Part shown: piece by piece, positions 51,125 to 60,597 of the stretch | How the letters are laid out: every line of letters begins with the position of its first letter | Numbering within the stretch: the stretch's first letter is position 1 | Assembly (NCBI RefSeq): GCF_027921445.1 | Contig: NZ_CP115667.1 | Location: 1,116,001 to 1,180,000, forward strand | Reading direction: 5' to 3' | Source of the DNA: Peptoniphilus equinus | Lineage (GTDB): Bacteria; Bacillota; Clostridia; Tissierellales; Peptoniphilaceae | DNA length: 64,000 nt | Notes under the pieces: generated by a model | Told to the model about the DNA's origin: nothing | What the model saw: only the letters and a program-made list of their open reading frames with translations | Database searches by the model: none | Program-made: the position numbers and the translations under genes

Positions 51125-51146
51125 CTCGCCATCAACAGATGACGAG
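51125..51146 (-). terminator. Terminator of the GlsB/YeaQ-like gene
   Basis: Minus-strand CTCGTCATC-TGTT-GATGGCGAG (one G-T pair) followed by TTTTTTC. It lies 14 bases after the stop at 51160. Confidence 0.88.
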
Positions 51147-51159
51147 ATCCTATAAGAGA

Positions 51160-51408
51160 CTATTTTCTTACTGCACCAAGAATAGCAAGCAAGATAACTG
51201 AGCCAAGAATGGAAAGCAGAATTGACGATACGTTAAATCCGGTCACATCGACACCCAGTAAACGTGAACCTAAGAAACCACCGATGAAAGCACCGATAAT
51301 ACCTACCACGATGTTGGCCAGAGCACCCATGGAAGCGTCACGATTCATAATGCGGCTTGCGATCCATCCTGCTAAAGCTCCTAAAATAATCCATGTTAAA
51401 AATCCCAT
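51160..51408 (-). CDS. GlsB/YeaQ/YmgE-family stress-response membrane protein
   Basis: 82 residues with three glycine-rich membrane helices: 3-20 ('FLTWIILGALAGWIASRI'), 28-47 ('GALANIVVGIIGAFIGGFLG') and 60-80. This is the transglycosylase-associated protein family, small inner-membrane proteins of unknown biochemical role linked to general or acid stress. GGGGAG precedes the ATG. Monocistronic. Confidence 0.9.
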   Translation of the reverse strand: MGFLTWIILGALAGWIASRIMNRDASMGALANIVVGIIGAFIGGFLGSRLLGVDVTGFNVSSILLSILGSVILLAILGAVRK

Positions 51409-51498
51409 AATTTCTCCCCTTTTTGTTTATAAATTCAGTATGATTACTGTCATTCTATTTATATCCCTATACGTCATTTTTAAACACTTAATTCTTCA

Positions 51499-52113
51499 TC
51501 ACCGTTTTGACACGTGACCATTGCCTCGAAGATAAAATCTCAAAGGCCAATCCCTCGCCTCTTCGGCATAGTCAATCCCTATTCGTGCTGTGGCGACTAT
51601 CGCTTCAGTCGGCTTTTGAAGCTCCAGACTCACCCGCTCACCTAAGACAGTACCATTATGGACTTTGGAAATGCCCAAAGCTTTGGTAAGCTTGCCGGGA
51701 CCGTTGGTGATGTGTTTCTTTTGGTACGGCGTGAGTGTGTCAAAGGGTTGACCATATCGATTCATGGCAAAGGGATTTATATCTCCTAAAGGTTCCACCC
51801 CTCGAATCAGTACAGCCTCAGGTCGCGCGACATCCCCTGTGACAATATTTAAAAGATAATGCATACCGTAGGTAAAGTACACGTAAAGGGTTCCTGCCGG
51901 TCGATAAAGCACCGAATTTCTCGGTGTGATCCGTCCACCATAACTATGACATGCTTTATCATGTATACCTAAATAGGCTTCCGTCTCCACGATTCGCGCC
52001 ATGAGATGATGGCCATCTTGTTCCAAAACTAAAATCGACCCTAGGAGGGACTCAGCTGCGAGAACGGTGTCACCTTCCAAGATCGATTGAAGTGTCTCAT
52101 ATTTATTTTCCAT
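51499..52113 (-). CDS. 3-methyladenine DNA glycosylase (AAG/MPG type)
   Basis: 204 residues. AAG-family motifs: 'VETEAYLGIHDKACHSYGGRITPRN' near 42-66 (catalytic Glu in VETEAY), 'GTLYVYFTYGMHYLLNIVTG' near 74-93, 'AVLIRGVEPL' near 100, 'GPGKLTKALGI' near 138. It excises alkylated and deaminated purines. No SD is visible; the start overlaps the DUF1232 gene end by 11 bases, so translation is probably coupled. Confidence 0.92.
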   Translation of the reverse strand: MENKYETLQSILEGDTVLAAESLLGSILVLEQDGHHLMARIVETEAYLGIHDKACHSYGGRITPRNSVLYRPAGTLYVYFTYGMHYLLNIVTGDVARPEAVLIRGVEPLGDINPFAMNRYGQPFDTLTPYQKKHITNGPGKLTKALGISKVHNGTVLGERVSLELQKPTEAIVATARIGIDYAEEARDWPLRFYLRGNGHVSKR

Positions 52114-52489
52114 GTTGATTATTCAAAGACCACGTGTCGTAACTTTCCAATTCATTTCTGAGTTTAGCAATGAGATAGGTAAAAATACTCAAGTCGTCGA
52201 GAAATCCAAGACCTAAAATAAAGTCCGGAACAATATCCATTGGGTTGAGCAGATAGACCAGTGCGCCGACTACCATGAGCACCGAACTCTTGGACAGTGT
52301 GTAGCGACCTTGCGCTACATCTTTGACCATTCTAAGAAGGACGTTCATGTCTTTTTGAATGGTTGAAAATTCTGCAATGCGTGATGACTTCGAACCGGCA
52401 TTCTTAATGAGCTCAAACAGACGATTCTTATCGCCAAATATGGCTTCTGACGTGCCGCGTAAATTCCATAAAATCTTCGCTGGATTCAA
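52103..52489 (-). CDS. DUF1232 membrane protein (YkvA-like)
   Basis: 128 residues if started at the TTG at 52489 (GGAGGTG lies 6 bases before it); an upstream GTG/other start adds five codons. The DUF1232 core 'MVVGALVYLLNPMDIVPDFILGLGFLDDLSIFTYLIAKL' occupies about 75-113, with one or two membrane-associated helices and the DxxPD motif. YkvA-like proteins are small and of unknown function. It is coupled to the glycosylase gene downstream. Confidence 0.8.
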   Translation of the reverse strand: MNPAKILWNLRGTSEAIFGDKNRLFELIKNAGSKSSRIAEFSTIQKDMNVLLRMVKDVAQGRYTLSKSSVLMVVGALVYLLNPMDIVPDFILGLGFLDDLSIFTYLIAKLRNELESYDTWSLNNQHGK

Positions 52490-52534
52490 TGTATTCACCT
52501 CCAAACAGTGTATTGATACCCACTCGTTTGAAAT

Positions 52535-53161
52535 TTATCCAATCCAAGATTCATCCGACGGATCTTTACGCCAACGGTTCAGGCCGTCAATGGCATCTTT
52601 TGAGATAATGCCTCGGTCCAAAGCCACTTCTGTGAGTTCTTCAAAGTCTGTCAATGTGACATGGACGTATCCGCAGGCATCAAAGTTTTGTCGTGCGTTA
52701 TCCAAAAGGTAGGAGAAGATCGCCGCTACGCCCAGCACTTCAAAGCCTGCCGCTTCAAGAGCTTTTGCCGCTTCTATGGATGAACCGCCGGTGGAAATCA
52801 AATCTTCAATGACGACCACTTTTGCCCCCGGGATCACTGCCCCTTCAATTTTGTTGCCTTTGCCATGGTCCTTATTGGAACTGCGAACAAATCCCATAGG
52901 CAGTCCCATCTTATCAGCAATCAAGGCTGCATGAGGGATGCCTGCGGTCGCCGTACCCATAATGTAGTTGGCGGTTGGAAAGTGTGTTTCAATCAGCTTC
53001 ACAAAGCTGTCTTCAATGAGCTGACGTGTTTTCGGATAAGACAGCGTGAGACGGTTGTCACAATAAATCGGGGATTTAATGCCCGAAGCCCAAGTAAAGG
53101 GTGCTTGCGGACGCAGGCTCACTGCTTCAATGTCCAATAGACTTTCTGCTATAGCTTTCAC
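52535..53161 (-). CDS. pyrE: Orotate phosphoribosyltransferase
   Basis: 208 residues. The PRPP-binding motif '[17 protein letters not shown]' lies near 112-128. '[16 protein letters not shown]' near 19-34 binds orotate, with '[10 protein letters not shown]' near 68 and the flexible loop '[15 protein letters not shown]'. It makes OMP from orotate and PRPP in pyrimidine synthesis. The start overlaps pyrF by 4 bases, so the two final steps of UMP synthesis are coupled. No other pyr genes are in the window. Confidence 0.96.
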   Translation of the reverse strand: MKAIAESLLDIEAVSLRPQAPFTWASGIKSPIYCDNRLTLSYPKTRQLIEDSFVKLIETHFPTANYIMGTATAGIPHAALIADKMGLPMGFVRSSNKDHGKGNKIEGAVIPGAKVVVIEDLISTGGSSIEAAKALEAAGFEVLGVAAIFSYLLDNARQNFDACGYVHVTLTDFEELTEVALDRGIISKDAIDGLNRWRKDPSDESWIG

Positions 53162-53859
53162 GATGGTATGCCTCCAAATTCTGCTTTAATTTTTTCATAT
53201 GCGCCCACAGGATCCTCAGCTTGAGTGATAGGACGTCCCACAACGATGTAGTCGCTCCCCAGCATTCTTGCATCAGCCGGTGTGACCACACGTTTCTGAT
53301 CGTCTTTTTGATTTTTGTCCGGACGAATCCCCGGTGTCACTGTCAGGAATGTATCGCCACAGTGCGCTTTAATCGACGGCACTTCTAAGGCAGAACAGAC
53401 GACACCGTCCAGACCTGCATCCTTTGCAAGCTGTGCATAAGCTGCGACGGTATCTTTTAAGGTCAAGGTCGGATCGATCTTTATATCGTCGTGGGCAGTG
53501 GCTTCATCTGTCGATGTGAGCATCGTGACGCCAATAAGTACAACCTCAGGGTTCACGCTTCGCGCCGCCTGAACCGCCTCTTTAAGCATGGTGCCACCGC
53601 CGGCGACGTGAAAGTTAATCATATCCACATCCAGAGCCATCAAGCTCAGTGTCGCCTTTTTGACAGTGTTCGGTATGTCGTGGAGCTTTAAATCTAAGAA
53701 TATTTTATGCCCGAGAGCTTTGATCTCACTGATAATTCCGGGACCTTCTTTATAAAAAAGCTCCATGCCGATTTTTACGTATGCTGTGTCGAATGGTTTT
53801 AAAAATTGCAAAGCTTTATCTTTAGCGTCAAAGTCTAATGCAATGATAACATCTCCCAT
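53158..53859 (-). CDS. pyrF: Orotidine 5'-phosphate decarboxylase
   Basis: 233 residues. TIM-barrel active-site signature: '[13 protein letters not shown]' at 4-16, '[17 protein letters not shown]' near 53-69 (the Asp-x-Lys-x-x-Asp catalytic array), 'MINFHVAGG', 'VTPGIRPD' near 173 and '[14 protein letters not shown]' near 203. It decarboxylates OMP to UMP. SD GGAGG before the ATG. It is the first gene of pyrF-pyrE. Confidence 0.96.
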   Translation of the reverse strand: MGDVIIALDFDAKDKALQFLKPFDTAYVKIGMELFYKEGPGIISEIKALGHKIFLDLKLHDIPNTVKKATLSLMALDVDMINFHVAGGGTMLKEAVQAARSVNPEVVLIGVTMLTSTDEATAHDDIKIDPTLTLKDTVAAYAQLAKDAGLDGVVCSALEVPSIKAHCGDTFLTVTPGIRPDKNQKDDQKRVVTPADARMLGSDYIVVGRPITQAEDPVGAYEKIKAEFGGIPS

Positions 53860-53912
53860 GGTATCGCCTCCTGATGAAATTTTATCATATACGTCGATGA
53901 AGATACAAAAAA

Positions 53913-53932
53913 TCCGCCGTACTCACGGCGGA
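53913..53932 (-). terminator. Terminator of prfB-ybjQ unit
   Basis: Minus-strand TCCGCCGT-GAGT-ACGGCGGA followed by TTTTTTG. It lies 6 bases after the ybjQ-like stop at 53938 and upstream of pyrF. Confidence 0.9.
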
Positions 53933-53937
53933 AAATT

Positions 53938-54255
53938 TTAGCTGAAGCGCACGGCAGTCCCGACAACATTGACAAGGATCATATTACCCTGACCCAGCGC
54001 CTCTACGTTAATATTGATGCCCACAATGCCGTCAGCGCCTAAGTCTTGTGCTCTGCGGATCATCTCGTCCATACAGGTGTTACGAGCCTCCAAAAGCTCA
54101 CTTTCATAGCCGGCAGAACGTCCGCCGACAAAATTTCGAAAACCTGCGCCAATATCTTTCATAAAGTTAATGCCGTTAATGGTCTCGCCATATACCAATC
54201 CCAAGTAGGATGTGATTGTATGGCCTTCAATGGTCGATGTGGTTGAGAGTAACAT
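53938..54255 (-). CDS. YbjQ family (DUF74) protein
   Basis: 105 residues. The family pattern is clear: 'GLVYGETINGINFMKDIGAGFRNFVGGRSAGYESELLEAR' across 22-61, then 'AQDLGADGIVGININVEAL'. YbjQ proteins form pentameric rings of beta-alpha-beta subunits. Their function is unknown (sometimes called heavy-metal-binding on weak grounds). The gene follows prfB by 8 bases with its own GGAGG and shares the terminator at 53913-53932. Confidence 0.9.
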   Translation of the reverse strand: MLLSTTSTIEGHTITSYLGLVYGETINGINFMKDIGAGFRNFVGGRSAGYESELLEARNTCMDEMIRRAQDLGADGIVGININVEALGQGNMILVNVVGTAVRFS

Positions 54256-54263
54256 AATACCTC

Positions 54264-55377
54264 CTAATTTGCCTGGGCTTTGTCTTTTAAATAGCTATTG
54301 ATAAACAGATCCAAACTGCCGTCCATCACTTTATTCACATCGCCCACTTCTGCTCCGGTGCGATGATCCTTAACCATAGTATATGGTTGGAAAACGTAAG
54401 AACGAATTTGAGAACCCCATGCAATTTGTGCATAATTGCCCTGTAAGTCGTCGATCTTTTCCTTCTGTTCTTCTTCTGCAAGAGCAATGAGTTTAGCCTT
54501 TAACATATTCATCGCCGTTTCACGGTTTTGAATTTGAGACCGTTCATTTTGGCATTGTACCACAATGCCTGTCGGTTTATGGGTGATCCGCACCGCAGAG
54601 TCCGTAGTGTTGACGTGTTGCCCACCGGCACCTGAGGAGCGGTAAGTATCTACCTTTAAGTCTTCATCCCGAATTTCCACTTCCACTTCCTCATCCAGCT
54701 GCGGATAGACATCCAATGATGAGAAAGATGTATGACGCCGCTTATTGGCATCAAATGGCGAGATACGCACCAAACGATGTACGCCCTTTTCGCCTTTGAG
54801 ATAACCGTAGGCATTGTCTCCGGTAATAAGGATCGTTGCAGATTTAATACCTGCTTCATCTTCTTTTTGAAGATCCAGCACCTCGACTTTAAAACCCTTT
54901 TGTTCAGCATAGCGCGTATACATTCTAAAGAGCATACCGGCCCAGTCTTGTGCTTCCGTTCCGCCTGCGCCGGCATGAATGGTCAAGATGGCGTCGCTGT
55001 TGTCGTATTCACCGTTTAACAGCGTCTCCAACTTAAAGTCATCCGCCAAGGTTTCAATGTCATCCAGGTCTTTTTTGAATTCGTCATAGAATGTGAAATC
55101 TTCTTCCAGTTCCATAATCTCCAAAAGATCCGCCGCACCGTCAATTTTCTTTATCAGCGCATCGTACTTGTTCACCTTTGACTGGACGTGGTTAAGTTGT
55201 TTGATAACTTTTTGTGCCTTGTCAGAATCGTCCCAGAACCCGGGATCCATCTGTTTGGCTTCCAATGCTTGTAATTCTTCTCTTAGACCCGCCAGGTCAA
55301 AGAGATTCACCAAGACTTTCCACTAAGGATTTCGCCTCATTCAGGCGCTCCTTGTCTAAATATATATTTTGTTCCAC
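54264..55377 (-). CDS. prfB: Peptide chain release factor 2, with programmed +1 frameshift
   Basis: The gene starts with GTG at 55377 behind AAGGGGG. The first 26 codons end in CTT followed by TGA at 55297-55299. Shifting +1 at CTT-TGA-C continues in the main frame 'DLAGLREELQAL', giving about 370 residues. The GGQ loop is in 'SSGAGGQHVNTTDSAVR' near residue 250, and the stop-codon recognition motif of RF2 (SPF) is present in 'ISPFDANKR' near 205. RF2 reads UGA and UAA. Low RF2 slows termination at the in-frame UGA and favours the shift, so the level is autoregulated. Confidence 0.95.
55297..55302 (-). promoter_or_regulatory. prfB: prfB +1 frameshift site
   Basis: Minus-strand CTTTGA followed by C (CUU UGA C), the classic RF2 slippery site, at codons 26-27. 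A weak SD-like GGTGAA lies upstream as a possible stimulator, less strong than the AGGGGG of E. coli. Confidence 0.92.
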
Positions 55378-55389
55378 TATAGTCCCCCC

Positions 55390-56487
55390 TTAGAGTGGGC
55401 GAGCAAAAATCATTTTCCCCGCCGAAGTTTGTAGTGCCGAAGTGACCATCACATCGATATCGTCTCCGACACGATGCTTGGCATCCTCTACTACGATCAT
55501 GGTGCCGTCATCGAGATACGCAAGGCCTTGCCCCGTTTCCTTCCCCGGTTTCACAATTTGAATGTGCATGATTTCCCCGGGTAGGTAAACCGGTTTGACC
55601 GCATTGGCCAGCTCGTTGATGTTAAGCACTGCAACATTTTGTACCGTCGCCACCTTGTTCAAATTGAAATCATTGGTGACAATTTTACCTTTCAAATCTT
55701 TGGTGATTTGAATGAGTTTTGAGTCCACTTCTTTAATAGTATCATAATCCTCGTTAAAAATAACGACATTAATGGAAGGATCGTCTTGAAGTTCTTTTAA
55801 AATATCCAAGCCGCGACGTCCTCGATTCCGTTTTAACGAATCCGAAGAGTCGGCGATATGCTGCAGCTCTTCCAACACATATTTGGAAACAATGAGTTGC
55901 CCCTCTACAAAGCCGCTTTTTACGACTTCTTTAATGCGACCGTCAATAATAACACTGGTATCTAAAATTTTAGCCGCAGTCAAGGTCTTCTTGTCCTTGT
56001 CTTTAATGACACCACGAGGTATAGCCAATTCTCGGGTTTTGGAGACAATGTCATCTTTGTATTTCAAGGCAAGATTGATACCCAAGTAACCTAGAATCCC
56101 GTAGAGAATAAGAGGCAATGCGCTGCCGATAACCGGGATCATAGAGATGGGTTGAGAGAGCAAAAAAGCAATGACCAGACCCAGAATCAAACCTGCCGAT
56201 CCCATGAGAATCTCTGAAAGTGTCCGTTTTTTTAACTCGTTTTCCACCTGAGTCAAATTGTATAAAATCAAGGAAAAGACTTTGGGTGAGAGAATGAAAA
56301 AGATAAGTGCGAGGGCAAAAATAGTCACAACGGAAATCACTGTGAACAATCTTTGGTCAAGTCCCTGAATGAAATCCAACGGTTTGACCAACGTAATAAT
56401 AAATAACCCAAGGCCTGCACCGACAACGGTGAATAACAATTTGAAAATAGACGCAGCGAGTTTTTTCTTATTTCTTATAAGAATCAC
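55390..56487 (-). CDS. PIN/TRAM domain membrane protein (YacL-like)
   Basis: 365 residues if started at the GTG at 56487 ('VILIRNKKKLAASIF'); the open frame before this is read through the carD gene and is not likely coding. Four membrane helices at about 10-135, then a PIN nuclease domain (160-290; 'ILDTSVIIDGRIKEV', 'NRGRRGLDILKEL', 'IVTNDFNLNKVA') and a C-terminal TRAM domain (300-365, 'KPGKETGQGLAYLDDGTMIVVED'). YacL-type proteins are thought to be membrane-anchored RNases. It lies 13 bases downstream of carD, as in many Firmicutes. Confidence 0.9.
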   Translation of the reverse strand: MILIRNKKKLAASIFKLLFTVVGAGLGLFIITLVKPLDFIQGLDQRLFTVISVVTIFALALIFFILSPKVFSLILYNLTQVENELKKRTLSEILMGSAGLILGLVIAFLLSQPISMIPVIGSALPLILYGILGYLGINLALKYKDDIVSKTRELAIPRGVIKDKDKKTLTAAKILDTSVIIDGRIKEVVKSGFVEGQLIVSKYVLEELQHIADSSDSLKRNRGRRGLDILKELQDDPSINVVIFNEDYDTIKEVDSKLIQITKDLKGKIVTNDFNLNKVATVQNVAVLNINELANAVKPVYLPGEIMHIQIVKPGKETGQGLAYLDDGTMIVVEDAKHRVGDDIDVMVTSALQTSAGKMIFARPL

Positions 56488-56500
56488 ACCTTTCTTACCA

Positions 56501-56983
56501 TTATCCCAAGATGGCCTCGTCCACAAGGGTGGTGACAACTTCCACATCCTCATCATAGACCAGTACCATTTCAGATACAATGATTTGTTTTGCATTGTTT
56601 AAAAGCTTGCGTTCTCCGGTAGAGAGGCTCTTCTGTGAATCAATGCGCTCCAGGGCACGAACCACCCTTGCAATTTCAAGCACATTCCCGGATTTAATCC
56701 TATCCATGTTAAAGCGGTAGCGGCGATTCCAATTTTTAGGCATCTCAATACGCTCTTCACTCTTTAACAGCTCAAGCACCTTATCCATGTCCTCTTTGCT
56801 GAGCACTTCCCGTACACCGAGTTCCTGAGCGTTGTCGACCGGTACCATAACTTCCATGTCCTTGATAGGAAGCTTCAGTATGTAGTACGTGCGCACTTCA
56901 TCTAAGATTTCTTTATCTGCAATATTGACAATAACACCGGCACCTTGCATGGGGTACACAATTTTGTCTCCAATAGTATACAT
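56501..56983 (-). CDS. carD: CarD family transcription regulator
   Basis: 160 residues. The N-terminal Tudor-like RNAP-interacting domain (1-65; 'GDKIVYPMQGAGVIVNI', 'YYILKLPIKDMEVMVPVD') and the helical C-terminal domain (75-160, 'WNRRYRFNMDRIKSGNVLEIARVVRAL'). CarD/CdnL proteins bind RNA polymerase beta and stabilise open complexes at housekeeping promoters. GGAGG precedes the ATG. A good promoter lies at 57005-57033. Confidence 0.93.
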   Translation of the reverse strand: MYTIGDKIVYPMQGAGVIVNIADKEILDEVRTYYILKLPIKDMEVMVPVDNAQELGVREVLSKEDMDKVLELLKSEERIEMPKNWNRRYRFNMDRIKSGNVLEIARVVRALERIDSQKSLSTGERKLLNNAKQIIVSEMVLVYDEDVEVVTTLVDEAILG

Positions 56984-57004
56984 AGTTACCTCCTGGTCAA
57001 TACC

Positions 57005-57033
57005 AGTATATCAAACCTGCAAAATAAAGTAAA
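57005..57033 (-). promoter_or_regulatory. Promoter of carD
   Basis: Minus-strand TTTACT (57028-57033), 17-base spacer, TATACT (57005-57010) with TGA immediately before the -10 (extended -10). It lies about 22 bases before the carD start codon. Confidence 0.7.
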
Positions 57034-57194
57034 TGAATGACTATATCATAGAATAGCTCTGTGTGCAAGAGAAAGTATGCAATTTTTAAACTCTTATTAT
57101 AATACCACGTTTGCGGACAAACCTGTCACGCTATTGGGAATTTTATGATAAAATTACTATATTCTTTAGTAAAACTTTGAACTTGAGGTGAAAC

Positions 57195-58004
57195 ATGACC
57201 TACAATGCATTGATTGCACTGTTCATCTGTACTCTGGCGGGCCTGGCAACCCTCATCGGTACTTTGATGATTTTCTTTTTAAAACGCACCAACACACGCT
57301 TTCTCTCCGGCGCTCTGGGGTTTTCAGCAGGCTCCATGATTTTCATTTCCTTTATCGAATTGATGCCGGTTGCCATGGACAATTTAAAGACAGCACAAAG
57401 TGAGGACTCCGCTTTTATTTATGCTATGGGCGGCTTCTTCCTCGGGATGCTCCTACTCGCCATCATTGATAAAATCATTCCTGAAGAAGAAAACCCTCAT
57501 GAGCTGAGCTCCATTAAACACCCGCACTTGACCACGCACACTGACGTTCAGGACAGCGGACTCTACCGCATGGGACTCATGACCGCTCTTGCCATTTCTA
57601 TCCACAATTTCCCTGAAGGGGTGGCTACGTTTATCTCCAGCGTGCAAAATCCACAGCTTGGTGTCTCTATCGCTGTAGCCATTGCCGTGCACAATATCCC
57701 GGAAGGGATGTCGGTCGCCGTACCGATCTACTACGCCACCGGGAGCAAATCCAAAGCATTCCTCTATGCGTTTATCTCCGGCATCGCCGAACCTATTGGC
57801 GGCCTGTTCGCCTATCTTGTGTTCTTCGCCCATGCGACGCCGACGAGCATCGGTATTATCTTTGCCGTTGTTGCAGGGATTATGGTCTTTATTTCTTTCG
57901 ACGAGCTTCTGCCCTCAGCAGAGGAATATGGCAACCACCACACGTCCCTCTATGGCTGTGTCGGTGGCATGGCCTTTATGGCGCTGTCCCTGTATCTACT
58001 CTAA
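57195..58004 (+). CDS. zupT: ZIP family metal transporter (ZupT-like)
   Basis: 269 residues, eight membrane helices. Metal-site motifs 'HNFPEGVATF' near 137-146 and 'HNIPEGMSVAVP' near 166-177 in the fourth and fifth helices. A His-rich cytosolic loop (about 97-118, 'HPHLTTHTD') precedes them. ZIP proteins import Zn2+ and other divalent metals. GAGGTG SD. It is separate from the cadA export gene 13 kb away, giving the window one uptake and one efflux system. Confidence 0.93.
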   Translation: MTYNALIALFICTLAGLATLIGTLMIFFLKRTNTRFLSGALGFSAGSMIFISFIELMPVAMDNLKTAQSEDSAFIYAMGGFFLGMLLLAIIDKIIPEEENPHELSSIKHPHLTTHTDVQDSGLYRMGLMTALAISIHNFPEGVATFISSVQNPQLGVSIAVAIAVHNIPEGMSVAVPIYYATGSKSKAFLYAFISGIAEPIGGLFAYLVFFAHATPTSIGIIFAVVAGIMVFISFDELLPSAEEYGNHHTSLYGCVGGMAFMALSLYLL

Positions 58005-58026
58005 ACGCAACAATAAAATCTAAAAA

Positions 58027-58053
58027 AAAAGCAAGGCTTAAAACCTTGCTTTT
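58027..58053. terminator. Bidirectional terminator between zupT and ftsH
   Basis: AAAAGCAAGG and CCTTGCTTTT form a 10-bp stem with a 7-base loop, with A and T runs on both sides. It terminates the convergent zupT (ends 58004) and ftsH (ends 58068) transcripts. Confidence 0.92.
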
Positions 58054-58067
58054 TGTGTGTCATGAAT

Positions 58068-59999
58068 TTAATGTTTCATCGCATCTGTGAGGTCATTACT
58101 CTCATCATGGGAAGTGTGATCAATAATGTCTTTCGCCTCATCAGAGAGATCTTCCCGCTTAAGACCGGCATCGCCGTCTTGAGGTGATTGTTCCCCTCTC
58201 ATGATGGCTTCGAATTCACTGCGTCCGATGGTTTCTTTTTCAAGTAAAGTATCCGACACTTCCAAAAGTTTTTCCATGTGTTCAGAAAGGATAGCCTTAC
58301 ACTTGGCATAAGCTGTGTCAATAATAGCCTTCACTTCTTCATCGATTTCAAAGGCTGTTTTTTCAGAATAGTTACGGGCGCGACCCAGATCCTTTCCGAT
58401 AAAGACTTCACCTTCATCATCAGAGTAATTAATCGTTCCCATTCGCTCGCTCATACCATACTCTTTAATCATACTTCTGGCGATGGCGGTAGCCCGCTCA
58501 ATGTCGTTGCCGGCACCGGTGGAGATATCATCCAATACCAACGATTCTGCCACACGGCCACCAAGCAAAGAGACAATGCGATCTAAAAGCTCGCCTTTTG
58601 TCATAAAGGACTTGTCCTCTTCCGGTAAGTACGCCGTAAAACCGCCGGCCATCCCTCGAGGAATAATGGTAATCATATCTACAGGATCCGAGTCCTTCAG
58701 ATGACTGGAGACAACCGCATGGCCTGCTTCATGGACGGCAGTGAGCTTGCGCTCTTTTTCCGTAACCACTTTGGACTTCTTCGCAGGACCGGCCTGAACC
58801 TTCAGTGTCGCTTCATTAATGTCCTCCATGTGAATGCTGGTTTCACCACGTCGAGCTGCCAAAAGTGCCGCTTCATTTAAGAGATTTTCCAAGTCTGCCG
58901 GCGTAAAGCCCGGCGTCTTCTTGGCAATGCTCTTCAGCTCCACTTCATCGGCGAGCTTTTTATTTTTGGAATGGACATTTAAAATAGCTTCTCTGCCACG
59001 GACGTCCGGCTTACCTACATAGACTGTGCGGTCAAACCGTCCCGGCCGCAAGATGGCAGGGTCCAAAATATCGGCACGGTTGGTCGCCGCCATCACAATG
59101 ACACCCTCATTTTCACCGAAACCGTCCATTTCGACCAGCAGTTGATTTAAGGTTTGTTCACGTTCATCGTGTCCGCCCCCGACGCCGGCGCCTCGGCGTC
59201 GACCTACCGCATCAATCTCGTCAATAAAAATAATACAAGGGGCATTTTTCTTTGCAGATTCAAAGAGATCTCGCACACGGCTTGCACCGACGCCGACAAA
59301 CATCTCTACAAAGTCCGAACCGCTCATAATAAAGAACGGTACCTTGGCCTCTCCTGCCACAGCACGGGAAAGATAGGTCTTACCGGTGCCCGGAGGACCG
59401 ACCATCAGCACGCCTTTAGGAATGCGAGCACCCATGGCAACAAACTTCTTCGGATTTTTCAAAAAGTCTACAATCTCGCTAAGCTCTTCTTTTTCTTCCA
59501 CGAGCCCCGCCACATTCTCAAAGGTGACATGCTTGGACTCATCCGGGCGAATGAGACGGGCTTTGGACTTGCCGAAATTGCCCATTTTGGCTCCGCCGCC
59601 TTGAGACTGATTCATCATGTAATACCAGAAGGCCATCAGCGCCACAACTACAAAAATAGTCGGAATCCACTCCATGTACACCGGCTTTTCACGGATAGGC
59701 TCTTCGGTAATTTGTACCGAACCGTCATGCACCTGTTTGGCGACATAGGTATTATAGATATTGGTTCTGGCCTCATCAGGCAGATACGTCATAAAGACAT
59801 TGTCGTCATTTAATTTATAAGTGACCTTGGATCCATCGTAGTGGATTTCCTCCACGGATTTTTTCTCAAGGGCTTGTACAAATTCTGTGGCTGTTTTTTC
59901 ATCGATGACATTTTGAGGTGGAGTAATAAGCCGAAGGCCGAAAATCACCAGAAGAATGAGCATCAGATAAAGTAACACGCCGCTAATACGTCGATTCAA
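58068..59999 (-). CDS. ftsH: ATP-dependent zinc metalloprotease FtsH
   Basis: 643 residues; TTG start behind GGAGG. Membrane helices at about 6-24 and 108-126 with a short external domain between. AAA+ core: Walker A 'GPPGTGKT' near 207, Walker B '[15 protein letters not shown]' near 259, second region of homology '[20 protein letters not shown]'. The protease zinc site is 'HEAGH' near 427. It degrades membrane and regulatory proteins. Downstream of hpt and tilS, a conserved order. It has an extended -10 promoter of its own at 60036-60044. Confidence 0.97.
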   Translation of the reverse strand: MNRRISGVLLYLMLILLVIFGLRLITPPQNVIDEKTATEFVQALEKKSVEEIHYDGSKVTYKLNDDNVFMTYLPDEARTNIYNTYVAKQVHDGSVQITEEPIREKPVYMEWIPTIFVVVALMAFWYYMMNQSQGGGAKMGNFGKSKARLIRPDESKHVTFENVAGLVEEKEELSEIVDFLKNPKKFVAMGARIPKGVLMVGPPGTGKTYLSRAVAGEAKVPFFIMSGSDFVEMFVGVGASRVRDLFESAKKNAPCIIFIDEIDAVGRRRGAGVGGGHDEREQTLNQLLVEMDGFGENEGVIVMAATNRADILDPAILRPGRFDRTVYVGKPDVRGREAILNVHSKNKKLADEVELKSIAKKTPGFTPADLENLLNEAALLAARRGETSIHMEDINEATLKVQAGPAKKSKVVTEKERKLTAVHEAGHAVVSSHLKDSDPVDMITIIPRGMAGGFTAYLPEEDKSFMTKGELLDRIVSLLGGRVAESLVLDDISTGAGNDIERATAIARSMIKEYGMSERMGTINYSDDEGEVFIGKDLGRARNYSEKTAFEIDEEVKAIIDTAYAKCKAILSEHMEKLLEVSDTLLEKETIGRSEFEAIMRGEQSPQDGDAGLKREDLSDEAKDIIDHTSHDESNDLTDAMKH

Positions 60000-60035
60000 T
60001 AGCTCCTCCTTAAACTTGTTTATAGTGTTCTTTAT

Positions 60036-60044
60036 ATTATATCA
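60036..60044 (-). promoter_or_regulatory. Extended -10 promoter of ftsH
   Basis: Minus-strand TGATATAAT (TGn-TATAAT) in the 70-base gap between hpt and ftsH, about 37 bases before the TTG start codon. There is no good -35. Confidence 0.6.
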
Positions 60045-60072
60045 TACTTTAAAAGGGATGAAGCGCACGCTG

Positions 60073-60597
60073 TCAAATGGCCGCTTCATCAATAATACCG
60101 ATACAGTCTAAACCGCGATACTTTTGATTGTAGTCCATGCCGTATCCGATGACAAAGGCATCAGGAATTTCAAAACCGACATACTTGCAATCCACATCTT
60201 TGGTGCGGCGAGAGGGTTTGGAAAGAAGGGTGGCAATCTCAACACTGTTCACCTTACGCGCCTTTAGGTAATCCACGAGCATGGAAAGGGTATTGCCTGT
60301 ATCGACAATATCTTCCACAATGACGACATCACGACCGGCCACATCAATATTGAGATCCTTGGAAATTTTAAAGGTCTCCTGGGACTCGGTGCCAACATAG
60401 CTGGACACTTCCATAAATTCAAACGTGCAATCTTGCCCCAGGGCACGAACCAAATCGGCGTAAAAGATAACCGATCCCTTTAAAATACACACCATAATTA
60501 AATTTTCATCATAGTCCTCGGCAATGGCTTTGCCCATTTCCTGAACCCGTGCTGCAATAGCTTCTTTACTAAAGAGAACTTCCTTTACGTCCTTCAT
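60073..60597 (-). CDS. hpt: Hypoxanthine phosphoribosyltransferase
   Basis: 174 residues from ATG 60597 ('MKDVKEVLFSKEAI'), behind GGGAGG; an ATG 12 bases upstream is also in frame. The PRPP loop 'VVIVEDIVDTGNTLSML' lies near 92-108, 'LKGSVIFYADLVRAL' near 41-55 and 'YVGFEIPDAFVIGYGMDYNQKYR' near 139-161. It salvages hypoxanthine/guanine to IMP/GMP. The start overlaps tilS by 4 bases. Confidence 0.95.
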   Translation of the reverse strand: MKDVKEVLFSKEAIAARVQEMGKAIAEDYDENLIMVCILKGSVIFYADLVRALGQDCTFEFMEVSSYVGTESQETFKISKDLNIDVAGRDVVIVEDIVDTGNTLSMLVDYLKARKVNSVEIATLLSKPSRRTKDVDCKYVGFEIPDAFVIGYGMDYNQKYRGLDCIGIIDEAAI

